Below the pieces are notes generated by a model. The model searched no databases. It was not told the origin of the DNA and saw only the letters and a list, made by a program, of their open reading frames with translations. Below are positions 24,645-36,154 of a stretch of DNA of 59,787 nucleotides, one piece after another (within the stretch, counting starts at the first letter, position 1; every line of letters begins with the position of its first letter). Made by a program: the position numbers and the translations under genes. Source of the stretch: Rhizophlyctis rosea (taxonomy: Eukaryota > Chytridiomycota > Chytridiomycetes > Rhizophlyctidales > Rhizophlyctidaceae). The stretch lies in NCBI GenBank assembly GCA_027596075.1, contig JADGJC010000253.1, positions 1 through 59,787 on the forward strand. Reading direction: 5' to 3'.

Positions 24645-26964
24645 GATGCAGAGCAAGGAAGCACATTGATTTCAGTAGGTTAAAGTTTGCGGAGGTGGCC
24701 ATTTCGCATGTCGTGTGTTGTTGAGTAAGTCCAGTGTGCACATGGCCCTCTCGGACCCCAGTCCGATCGGCTACCCCTAACCGGCTTCCGACCGCCCCTC
24801 TGAGATGGCGTTTGGTACAGATGATGTGGTTAGGCGTTTATCCATCATCTTGATCGATGATCATCAGGGGTCATTTGACTGTAATAGTTTGCATTGAGAA
24901 TGCACTTCACAGTGCGCCACAATCATTTGCGCTTTATTGCATTTGGTGCCCTTCACAAAACTGCACAGAAATCCTGTTGCGATTAAATCAGAGCATTGCA
25001 GCATGAAGCTCTTGTGTGAACAAACACCATCTTCAGTTGGCCGACTCGATGTACAGCTATCTCACGAGTGAACAGACGCGCGGCGGCCGGATTGAATGGT
25101 AGGGTACCAGTCAGCCTTGGCCTTATTTAAAGTGAGTTTGGTGTTGCAATCCAAATAACCACTTAACTTATTGGTGCACTTCTCCAGTCCGTCAGAATCA
25201 ATATGTTTTGACATTGAAATTTGCTCTCACAATGTCAGATGGGATATTTGCACCGCAGGTTCGTTGCATTATTTGTGGCCTTGTTCTGTGATTTGCTCAA
25301 AAGGTGAGTGCAAATCTTCCCTGTTGTCAGTTGATCGAACTGGGTAGGTTTCATTCCAGAGCGTGTGGCATCATCCTTCGACACCTTTTACTTTTGTCAA
25401 ATGACGCAGTGGAGTGGAGATGTCAGCGGTGCAGCGCCACGCTCGACGCGCCTCAGGGTCCTAGGCAAGTGCAAATTCTTCTCATCAAAGCCCACAAGTG
25501 GTTTCGGTGTTGCGTACAGCAACAAATCATGAGGTATAGATAGCATCATGACAATGTGCATTTCAATCTGACTTTACATCTAGAGCGTCTTTTCCCTTAC
25601 CAGGAGGAAAAATGAGTCAGACCATGAATACAGGAGATGAATGCAAAGGCCCATCAACGTGTATCCATGCAGAATGTAAATCCCATGCCCACTTTTCTCA
25701 TAAGTTACATGAAAGTGATCATGGCTTTTGAATTTCCCGCGACCGTATCAGCCCGTAGCTTGTTTTTCAGATGACGAAACGCACTCAATGTGGACCATCT
25801 TCGCTTCTAAGCTGATCACATCAGGAAGCAACATTGGGTGACAATGACGCAAAAAGCAACAGGAGCCAATACAAAATACTCAAATGCAATTAAATGGAAG
25901 CTATGTTGAATTCAACTTGAGGTTTAAGGGGTGTCCAACTTCGTGTTCTACCAACCCCAGGGGTACAATTCAATGATGCCGGTACCCTCCACGGCGTGGC
26001 CATGATGGCGCCGAAAAGGTATTACATGCGAGTTAAGATCTTTCACGGTAGAGCATGCAATGCATCATAAGCTATTACCTGCGTGCCTCACATATTTCAT
26101 GCGGCCCTGAGCACAAAGCCCCGACATGCTCAAAACACATCTGAATGGCTCTTCCCAAATGTTTTGTGACGGAAACACTCATCACCGTGGCATGAGTGTC
26201 ATCGATCCTTCATTCCACTGCCCCAATGGGATTGCAATGAATTTCCGTTTTTCATTGGTCCTTTTTTCTGGCGGCCATTGTCGTCCACGCTGTCGAGGGT
26301 TAGAAGATCGTCCTTTGGACTCATATATCTTTGTCACATGCCAATGATAAGGTACATTGAGTCGCCCACAATTCCGGCCTTCCCAACAATCGTAGCCTTT
26401 ATCGAGCGGCCTCGTTACGTCATTTGCCATAGAAACACGATACAGCGGATCCAGAAGAAAAACACTAAAAAAAAGCGGGACCATTCAAACAATTTGGTGT
26501 GCCGGTCCTGAACAAATCGATGTCACCTGGAGTTGCAGCAAGCAACATGCAGCAGGTGGGATTCAAGAGGAAAGTGTACAGCAACCTGAACTTCGGATGG
26601 AAATTAAAAAAGAGACAAACATACATTATGACTGAGACAGAAAACGTGCGCATTACCAAGAGCAAAACGTTAATTGACGAGAATGAGTGACTCTGTTAAA
26701 TTACATGTGCTACTTATTAAGCTGAATATGCATCATCCCACAGACATCCAAAATTGCGGGCGCCGGATGGTAAATCTTGCACCTGCCGTTCCCCGAATCA
26801 TTGGTAACAGACTGAACGTAATAGAACCTGCTGCAATAAGTCATCAGAGTGAGACCATTCAAACATTCCAGTGACGTTCGGGAACTCCTCTCTTTTGGTC
26901 TCGAGATGTCCAAACTGTGATTTGCTTTCAAGAACCCTCAAATTGAAGACTTTCCAGTATTGAT

Positions 26965-27420
26965 CTGCAACCATGATCTACTGCCTGGGGCATTCAAATG
27001 TCCTCCCTTTCTTTTTGTTACATGCTGATCAAGGTCTCGCTCAAGTGCTTGGATGTCTAGAGGTCGACGTATGGATAGACGCAAAAAACAGCCTTACGTA
27101 AAGTCAGGCCGACGCGGTTGCTCACGGAAACAAAGAGGGCAAACCGTCCTCCTAATTTCCTCAGTACAATGCCTCTTGCCATACTTTGCTGGGTCTTAAT
27201 ATCTAATGCTAGTTTCCTCAGCCAATATGGTCATTGATAGGGACCCATCAAAAGCAGCGCAAGCTTTCGGCATAAGCAATCGCTTCCAGCAGTCAGCCTC
27301 GACTGCTTGCCAGCAATACGGTAAACAGCTTGAAGGTTTTCTTTTTGGACCCTCCATGTTGCACCTCAACTTGAGCCGCATGGACAGATTTGGTTTATAA
27401 AATGCAAAGATGGAAGAACT
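26965..27420 (+). repeat. Diverged direct repeat, copy 1
   Basis: By eye it aligns along its length with 28735-29185. Shared strings include CGCCTGGGGCAT/CTGCCTGGGGCAT near the left end, AATGCTAGT, TTGCTG and AGTCAGCCTCGACTGCT. I judge identity at roughly 65-70 percent. Read on the minus strand, both copies encode a similar short string (VEADxWK, then ACAA), although frames are broken. Confidence 0.6.
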
Positions 27421-28734
27421 CGCTTCGCCTGGAATGAGGTAATGTGATTGCTATGAGGACCAACTATCGGTACCTTCCAATCAACGATAACTGCATGGAT
27501 CAGTGTCTTTGCGGTCGGTAGATGTGACTCTTGCTTGCAATGAGAGTTCACGGGTCTCGTGCTGGGAATCCCCGTCAACTTGATTCTGGCCAAGACACAG
27601 TATGTAGCACCATGCATACCATGCATGAAGCATGATTGTCGGAATGACGCATTATGTTTGTCCCGAACTTCCTCGGATCATTTCCAATGTCTGGATCCAG
27701 CTCCCGCTCGAGGTGTCCATTCTTGCGTTCAGCAAGATCAGGCTAGCTGAACGGACAATTTGTTTTTCAACTCTTTTCTCAGATCAAGAGCAAATTCAGG
27801 ACGCAAGAGCAAAAAGGAAATTCATCGGGATCGGGACAAATCGCTGTGTTTTCAAACTCGTAATGAACGCCCCAAGCTGCTTGCAATTTTGCGTTATGAT
27901 AACGCACTGTCACTGCAGCGTCGGACGGTAGACATCCCAAAACAACCAAGGTGTCGGTTTTGCGCATAATCAGGTAGTCGATCTTCGCTGATAGGGAGCG
28001 CCGCACTGAAGACTTGAGGAAGACTCCATCCATCCTGCGGGCAGTATGCCTCGCTCATCCATACTAGGGGATCTGTTTTCAAATATGACTTTCCTTCAAA
28101 TCGAGCAATTCTGCTACCGGACATCCAGTTGATATGGAGGACCCAAACTTGATGACAACACGATCACGAAAAAAGACGCCGTCAGCGATCAATTGTGCAT
28201 TTGCTAGATGAGTTAGATGTCACATTTTTTAACCTTGTTGAGGCAAATGCACAATCCAAGGCGGGCAAGGAATCGCAACCTGACTTGGCTCCCCGCCTCA
28301 GATGAGTCTCAGAGAAGGCATAAGAGGCATATGCATTTTCATATGGAATTGGATAACGGGGCTTTCAATCTCGCTCACACCGTTCCCCACTGGCATCAGA
28401 CCGAACTTGACGGAGTCAGTGTTAGTAACCCATACAAACGAGATGGATCATATGTTTCCAGTGGGGTCCAGGGATCCCATTTCAGCGATCCTAAGCCGAG
28501 TTAAGCCGTATCCGGATAATGGCCCATGGAGTGTATATGAGAAACGCGCACGAACTGGAAAAAGGTCCAAGGAGTTATCGAAATTTGATCGAAGTTGATC
28601 AGTGTATGCGGTATTTGTAGCCGTCTCTGTTTCTTTTTGGTTCAATGGCCCAAACAGCCTCAAGCGAGCTGAGGTACACTTCCCATTGGGGTTCACTTTC
28701 AGCAAACCTCACAACAACACTTTGCAGTACCGTT

Positions 28735-29185
28735 ATGGGAGCATAATGTACCGCCTGGGGCATCCGGAATGAATCCCTTTCCATTTGTGTTTTGCTGATC
28801 ATCGTTGGTCTCAAATATGGGATATCTGCAGCTCGACGTACGACGTAAGAACAGTTGCGCAAAAAGAATCACCCGGAACCATAAACATGCTCATGGGTGA
28901 AAAGGGCAGATCTCGCCCCTGCTTCCGCTCAGCACAATGCTTGCGGCCATACCTTGCTGAGTCCGCATATCCAATGCTAGTCCCCTCAATCAATATGCTT
29001 GAGATGGAGAATCATTTAGAGCAGCACAGGCGATCGGCACACAAAAGCTCGCTAGCTTCCAGTAGTCAGCCTCGACTGCTCGGCAACAATTTTGTTGCTT
29101 TCTGGGGGTGTCTTTCTTGACCGTCCATGTCGCACCCTGACTTTGGCAGTGGACAGACCAATATCGGACAGTCAAAAATGAGAAG
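28735..29185 (+). repeat. Diverged direct repeat, copy 2
   Basis: Partner of 26965-27420, about 1.77 kb downstream in the same orientation. The best-conserved stretch is about 28904-29060. Similarity fades into the flanks on both sides, so the true duplicated unit may be longer, perhaps the full 1.77-kb period. Confidence 0.6.
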
Positions 29186-31146
29186 AGATTCGATGCCTTT
29201 GATGAGGGGATGCAACTAAGTCAACTACTGTCACGACCAATTCCCTTCCAGTCAATTTGAAGGAAGACACGGTATGAACCAGGATGTACTACTGCAAGTA
29301 TAGCTGATCCATGGAGGACGATATGAGAAACATAACGTCAAGGAAACACGCACTTTGGTTCTGATGATTTGATGTTGTTCTAATGTTATGCTCCCCCGTT
29401 CCTGAGTTCAGCAAGTTCAGGATGATCTGCTTCCGGGATGTGCAAATGTCACGACTGGATGATAAGGATGGAAAGGCAACGTAATTTAAGTGGTCGGTGA
29501 CCACTTGGCCCTTTCTTCTTTCTGGTTCCCCTGGAAACTTCGTTTTTCCATATTCAACACTCAATCTAGAAGCATCTACCCAACACCGACAGAAACAAAA
29601 ATGAATGCGGTCGCATGAGGGACGAAGGGGCATGGACACCGCGAGAAACGGTTGCCACGTCACTGTCATTCTTTTCACATCTTGATGGATCGGAGCATGC
29701 CAATCTGATTGCTCAGCACTTGACGAAACCGCACAAAAAGGTCTGAACACCTCCTGCGAAAACACTTGCTTCCTGCATCACAATAATGTCTGCTTAGCAG
29801 CAATACGTTCTGAAAGGTTTGTTTCGGATTAAGTATGTGTTTACGCCATGGACGAACCATCACAACCTTCACAGATGGCAAGGATCCTATGAAAGATAAA
29901 AAAAGTGCAAGATCTCTACGAAGAATTTGTTATGAAGGCACAAATACTTTCATCGCACCGAACTACGACTCTCTGCAGATACATCTACAATACCGCTTGT
30001 TGATGTCAACGATCTGGTTTTCTTTGCGAGACCAAAAAAGAATGCACCACCTGAAGGCCTATTTACCATGCAGCCGATGCGACACATCGCAGCAAATGCA
30101 TGTATATTATGAATCGTGGATCGCTTTTCCTTGATGGTATGAGAATAACAAGATCTATCATTGAAAGTCGCTTGAGAAGTTGACCGCTCAATCGACTGAT
30201 GCTTGCCATGCTTGCCGTTTCCAATTTCCACTTATCAATTGAACTCGAATTGAGCGGTCGCTTACCCCATCCAAAATCTCGAAACGGGTAACGGGTGAAG
30301 CCGCTCGTTTCAGGATCGTGATCCATCACGGCTAGCAAACACCACAAGCTACTGCAAGTTCCAGTCTTTCCACAAGAAGTGGAATCGAGACGATAGCAGA
30401 GAGGAAAACATCCGCGATGGAAGGGCGATCTCGAACGCACCACGCTCACTGCTCCGCAATGGATGTTATTGTTGGCCACTTTGGCCGTCTCTGCAACAAT
30501 GCGGGAAGACTTCGAAAATAACGACATCAGTTGCGGGAGAACGCCTGCGCCCGCAGTTCCTGGGACAACTGATTTGGGCTGCATGCCTTATGCCGACTGA
30601 ATTCATTTCCAACCAACGCTACAGAGTATGCCTGGCTTGGTCCATCACCCCCCTTTGCAATTGACACTTCAGCACACCAAAAATAATTCAAAAGCGGGTG
30701 ACAACGAGTAGTAGACAATCCAGCATATGTTAGTATGCCTCGCCCAACCCAGCATACTGTATCAAGCTGTCCCTCACCATGTGGCGTACCGCTTTCTTGA
30801 TGAATACCCAACAGTGCGAATTTTCGACAATTGTAAGAATGCAAGGAATGGACTATGAACCCGAAGAAGAAGAAGCCGTAATAGCGCTGTTCATGTTGTG
30901 AGCCATCATCTGCGATCGTCTCAATTCCCATTATGATACATTTCTATATTCATTTTCTAATTTTTGATTAGTCTACTACAAAGTGATGCATTTATGTTCA
31001 TGTTCTTCTCATTATGCCACTCGCCAGTTCCAACTATCCCACAGATCAAAAGGAATACTTTCTCACTACCGTCGCCAAATCAGGCCCACACAGTGCATGC
31101 TGCTATCCATGACCCCTATTGACTTAAAATATCTGTTCCCCACTCT

Positions 31147-32084
31147 CTACACCCCCAACCCTACACCAACAACACCCGCCACAACAGCTCCCAAAATTCC
31201 AACAGCAACTTTCACATTCGCACCAGCGCTCTTTCCCTGCGTGGTGCTCGCGGCAGTTGGGCTAGCAGTAGCAGTCGACGCGGTAGCGGTGGCGGTTGCA
31301 GAGGTGGTGGTAGTGGTCTTGACCCAGGGAGCGGGTTGCGGGAGGGCTTTTGGGTTGAGTTTAGCGGCGGTGCAGGCGGAGGTGATGTTGGGGAGGATGA
31401 CGGAGTTGTATTGAGCGGTGATGGTTGCGTCGTTGGCGCATTGGGTGTAGCAGTTGCTGTGGGCGGGAAAAAAGATGAGATTGGGGTGAAGGAGACAGGA
31501 TGGACTTCATCATGGAGTGATGAACGATCAATCATTGTTGGGACCTGACATATGTGCAGCAGCAGATGTTTTGCACCCATTTTCCATACAAGCTGCAATC
31601 GGTACGTGGAAAAAACCCAAACGAAAAAACCGCTTCTCTGGATGGTACGCAGAATTTTGTCACGATTCCATCACGGTAACCGATTGCCCTGAATCAGTTT
31701 CCACACAACTTCGACGCACACAAAACGCTCGCATCCATGATCCAACGAGGCGCGCGTGGCGTTCCATGTAAATAAACAAACCGTTCTTCCTCCAGAAATA
31801 CACATTCTCAAAGCACACCCAACAATTCATTCTCAAAAGCACATTCTCAAAGCACACCCAACTCACCCCAAGTTAGCATAGCGGTAGCATTCGCAAACAG
31901 CGACCATGGTAACGTTGTTGTAATCGGGTGACTGCTGAACCGCTGTGGACTGGCAGGTCGACCGCTCGAAGATGCCGTTGTCCGACACGCACTGGTTGTA
32001 CACGTCGATAGAGCATTGCGCCTGAGTGCCGGTGATGGCAACAGCGGCAAGAACAAAAGCGGAGAGGAGGGTTGTGGTGTGCAT
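31147..32084 (-). CDS. Secreted Cys-rich protein with Ser/Thr-rich stalk and GPI-type or membrane tail
   Basis: Exons 32084-31867 and 31456-31147 join in frame to 175 aa. Residues 1-22 form a typical signal peptide (MHTTTLLSAFVLAAVAITG, then TQAQ). The mature part has about eight cysteines in CSIDVYNQC, CQST, CECY, CYTQC and SAC contexts. A stalk of Thr/Ala/Ser repeats (TTTTTSATATATAS) follows, then a C-terminal hydrophobic segment ending at the stop, which is the layout of a GPI-anchored or surface-tethered fungal wall protein. I do not recognise the family. The intron is long (410 nt) and carries a perfect 23-bp direct repeat (31801-31823 and 31840-31862), the second copy overlapping the 5' splice site. 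The exon join is supported because both sides read through as one Cys-rich domain. Confidence 0.78.
31801..31862 (+). repeat. 23-bp perfect direct repeat at an exon-intron border
   Basis: CACATTCTCAAAGCACACCC plus AAC occurs at 31801-31823 and again at 31840-31862, 16 bp apart. The second copy ends inside the donor site of the secreted-protein gene (minus strand), so the repeat duplicates the start of the intron. Confidence 0.9.
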
Positions 32085-32333
32085 TTTCGTCAGTGGGGAG
32101 GGTGGTTGGACGGGCGGAGTATAGGACGCGGAACGATGAGGATCTGGAGATTACTGGTGGGAGAAGGGGAGGGTCAGGAGAGGGGCAGAAAGAGGAGTGT
32201 GGGTTTTTGATAGCTTTTTGACCATTGAATGTGGCTCCGACTGTGTAACTGCATACGGTCACACCTTTCTCCATATGCGGAAGGTCATTTTCGCTAATGG
32301 GGAAAGACTTGCCTCCGAAAGTGAAAATGAGCT

Positions 32334-32409
32334 ACAAACGAGGCTTGGTGGTGTAGCAAGGTGGAGGAGGCACAGTGACATAGCATGAGCCACTTCTGGC
32401 CCGGCCGCG
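32334..32409 (+). repeat. Dispersed repeat, copy 1
   Basis: Shares GAGGCTTGGTGGTG, GGCACAGTGACATAG and AGCCAC..CTGGCCCGGC, in the same order and spacing, with 39754-39828. This is a short interspersed sequence of unknown type. Confidence 0.7.
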
Positions 32410-35400
32410 TTTGGTTAAGGAAGACCCTCAAACGTGGCAACATTTTCGGCTCCATATTGCGGAGCACAGCGATCTCTCTCCAACACACGTCTTCATCGCT
32501 GTAGGCGGCGAAATGTTGCACATCGCATTATGCTTCAGTCATCTAATCCTCGTGCAGTTATCCAGCATTGGAATAGTCTGCCCTGGCGTAGCAGCGTTGC
32601 TTTCCTTAAATTAAAGTCTTGCTGGTAGCTTACGGGTATGTCAACTGCTTCGGTTAAGCTGCGGCATGTAAACGATCCCATCTTTGCGGCAGAACTTATC
32701 CCAGGAGCCGATAATTTTGTCTTCTCCATCAAGCATCACAGCTTGCATTTGAAAAAAAAGGGCGCAAAAGAGGAGGTTAATGCAAGTTCATGTGCAATTC
32801 TGACCTCCCATCTATAAGCAGTAATTGAACCCTTGTGCTCAAAGCAGTAAAGATGTGAAAAACATTGAGGCGTCGTCTCTCCCCTCATGGGTATTATCCA
32901 CCATCTCTCAGTGTATTCCGCTTGAGCTTTCGCTTGAACAGCATTATGGGATCTGAATGTTGCTGGGCACTCCTCTTGAACTCTGGGACTGCAAAAAAAT
33001 GTGATTGTCTGGACGATAATTGATCATTCCGTAAAGACTATGCGCAACATTCGCCTTCGAAACATCATCGAGTTATCTGGTTAGAAGATTCGGTAGATAT
33101 CATATTCAACAAAAGGATGGTCATCTCACTCAGACTTGAACAATTGCTGTATCAACATTGTAAAATCGCGGGTTATCTTACCAACGCCACAAAAGCGAAT
33201 CAAGCAGTGCCGTGTTGGTGCAATCAGGCCACAACGACTTTGCCGAAATCCCGGTGACCCTAATGTATCACACCTTGTCGAACGTTCCTTTTTCCACATA
33301 ACACCAACATAGACAATGGGCATCCGCGGGCTGTCTGCTGATATCAAACATTTGATGACGATGGTAATTCAACAAGGTGACCATTCAGATTATGATTGAA
33401 AAGACTTCTGTACAAAAGAATCGACCTCAGGTTGAGGTTCGGGTGGATTTATTCGATCATTTTGGTTCAAGGCTTCAATTTGTCCGGGGTATCAAAATGG
33501 ATACAGACTCTTGCTCCCAACAAAAAGAAAGCGTAAGTAGCGTAGAAGACAGTTAAATCCCTGACACGTACTGAAAATGCTCAGTTGGTAGCGCGTTGTC
33601 AAGTCTCTTGGCAGAGCAGGTCCATTGAATCCACACAGTGTTGAAAGTATATGGCAGCAACCATTTTTCGCCACGATCGGCCTCACCGTCCAAGCGCATT
33701 TCCCCAGTACTTACTCTTCCATATGGGTATCAATCAGAGTCTGCACACTTGCATCGTCAACTATTAGTACTAATGAAATAGTCGTGACAACATTAATACA
33801 CGTACAAGTCCGACACGCCTTGTTCATTGAGTACTTATTCATACACAGAGATACCTTTTTACATGCTCGGTGCCTGAAAGGCCGTATGAGTTTCATCATA
33901 TCCATGTCAAATTGACCACCAAAAAGGAGCAAGAATGGCTCGAGCGAAATCCCCAGGTGCATCACGGAATATTTCGCCGCACCGCATTGGTCTAAACTGA
34001 TGGGCCCGCTGGATGCCTTAACATATTGAAAGTCATCAATTTCTTTTCCTGATGGTTCATATGACACCATCGTTGGGAGGAGATAAGGACCCTTTCCATG
34101 AATGTGAAGCAGACTGCAGCTGGATGATATGTGCCCCCTTCTCCACCTAAAAAGGTGGGCCCGAAACATCACTTACAGCTCCCAAAGGTGATCAAGTTTC
34201 TCAGAGAGAATAGCTCGTTTTAAGGCGGTATAAATTCCCTGCATGAGCCGGTGTGTGACAGATCGTACTGCTTGATGAACGCTGGTGGTTTGAGCATACA
34301 ACAAAAATATGTCAATTTGCGTTCGGTGTCCGGGTAGCATTCGTCTTATCTTGTTTTGCAGGCGTAAACTCCGTCACATCGCCCGCAAGTGGCTGCCACT
34401 TCACACTATTCAACATGACCTTAGCCTGGTTTTTTTGCAAACTGACCATTGGCAACGGATCCACATGTTCCGAGATGTGACCAGCTAACAAATATTGCAA
34501 CAAAAGAAAGACCTCGACAAAGAGAGTGAATGTGTGGACTTCACCAGTTTAGATTATGGCGAAAGCAGGGCGAGTGACACTCCAAGATCTGCCGGTCGAT
34601 GACAGACAGGAGCCCACTTTAGCTCAGGAAAGGAACGCGGGAAAAATACACGAGTGCACCGTCATGGCATGACTGGATTGAGAAAATCATCAGGTATAAC
34701 GTGACACTTTGACCTATAAATACTTATAAATCGCAATTCCTTCAACATTGTATGAATTACTGTCGTCCGACGGCCATTGACATCACCCGACCAGGCATTG
34801 TTCCATCCGCGATACCCATATGGTTGTTCCGGTTTCGACTCTTTAGCGAGATAGCAAGTGGCGGACTACAATTTCATCCGACCGAATTTCCTCTGATGAA
34901 AGTTAGGGTCAATTCAAATCTTGAAACTCGTCTCCTTTTTGCACAAGGTAAGGAAATGGGCGTTCATTATACCCATGCGTAAAGTGATCGCGAGCGAAGC
35001 GATAGCTTTTTCAGAAACTGTTCGAACCCTTCATCGTGATGTCTGGTGCCGGATATGGGTACACCTGCTTGACAATTATTCCGAGTCGGTGAGGAGACTT
35101 ATTTCTGTCCTGCATTGGGTATTTTCAGTGCGGTTGAGTTGTGCCGGTTTTGAACGATATGTCCTCCCTGAAATAGGCGTTGCGTTGGCGTGGGTGAAGA
35201 CAGATATCCTATCCTTTGCGCTATCGACGTCACGCAATGGCAATGATTCTTGAGCGGTGGCATTAGCCACATCAACCGTTGGTCAGTGTCAGAATGTACA
35301 TTATTTGACATAAATCATATAATCTTCGTGGGCTTTTGGTCCTTTCACTTTTTCACCCATATCAGTACTCAAGCAGAAATCCGCCAGAGCAGCTTCGTTG

Positions 35401-35600
35401 TTGGTGACCACACGTCACATAGTCAGTACAGTCGACCGTAGTGCATCGTCAGATCTTCCTTGAAGCTCGGTACACAGAAACCGCAATGTTCATTTTGCTT
35501 TGGTTGTCTGGACGAAAAGGACGAGGAGACAAAGGAGGACAGCGATATACCATCATCACAAAAGCATGGACTAATCAACAAATGCACCAGCGAGACGCTT

Positions 35601-35690
35601 TTTTCAAGCGATCGCAAAGCGCTTAGAATAAGCGCGATTGAACGCTTAAAGCATCAGGGCTGTGGAAGCGCTTGCACAGCGCCTGCTCCA
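35601..35690 (+). repeat. AAGCGCTT-rich hairpin cluster
   Basis: Contains CGCTTA-GAA-TAAGCG (6-bp stem, 3-nt loop, near 35625-35639) and further GCGCTT/AAGCGC palindromes through GGAAGCGCTTGCACAGCGCC. The motif GGAAGCGCTT recurs 470 bp downstream at 36128. Confidence 0.6.
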
Positions 35691-35710
35691 GGTCCGCTTT
35701 TGTGAAAAAA

Positions 35711-35793
35711 TGGGTGCGGGATGGTGTTGAACCAGCGGCCACCAGTGTTCAGTCACCAAGTCTCCGCGCTTACCAACTGTGCCATTAATGACG
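35711..35793 (-). repeat. tRNA-like sequence with good A and B boxes
   Basis: On the minus strand TGGCACAGTTGG is a perfect Pol III A-box. GGTTCAACACC, 51 nt later, is a one-mismatch B-box, which is class II (long variable arm) spacing. Acceptor and anticodon stems do not pair well, so this is a tRNA pseudogene or SINE head rather than a tRNA gene. Confidence 0.4.
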
Positions 35794-36129
35794 GAGGGCG
35801 TCAATTGGAGTGGCATTCAATTATGACTGTGCCACCAATCCGGAGAAAGTCAAAGTCCCCGATCCAAGTGCCCATTAACCAATTCATTTGCCAAGTGCCC
35901 TCCATGCACATCATCTACGTATTGGGAAGTCAGATTGAGGGCCATGTGCATGATCAGCACTTTCCCACGGTGCTGTTCTATCACCAGAATGCCTGGTTGT
36001 GGTATAGACACTTCACGCAAGTGATATGATGATGCAGCGGGGCAAAGTGTCTTTGTGGCAATTGGATTTAGGGCGGGATCGACACTTTGCAGATATGTGC
36101 ATGTCCTGCTCTTCAATCAAGCATCCTGG

Positions 36130-36154
36130 AAGCGCTTATGCAGGATAAGCGCTT
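36130..36154 (+). repeat. Perfect 10-bp inverted repeat hairpin
   Basis: AAGCGCTTAT, then loop GCAGG, then ATAAGCGCTT. It could be a transposon end or a terminator-like hairpin. No gene ends next to it. Confidence 0.8.

Larger units (their letters stand above)
24645..31146. other. Large intergenic block with a diverged direct duplication
   Basis: No supportable gene in 6.5 kb. Minus-strand open frames of up to 173 codons (30063-30584) lack motifs. The block does contain two diverged copies of a roughly 450-bp sequence, listed separately. The first 150 bases upstream of 24644 presumably hold the RasGAP promoter, but no core element is evident. Confidence 0.5.

Noticed and set aside
30063..30584. 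173-codon minus-strand frame
   Set aside because: No family resemblance; lies in a block with other random frames and decayed repeats.
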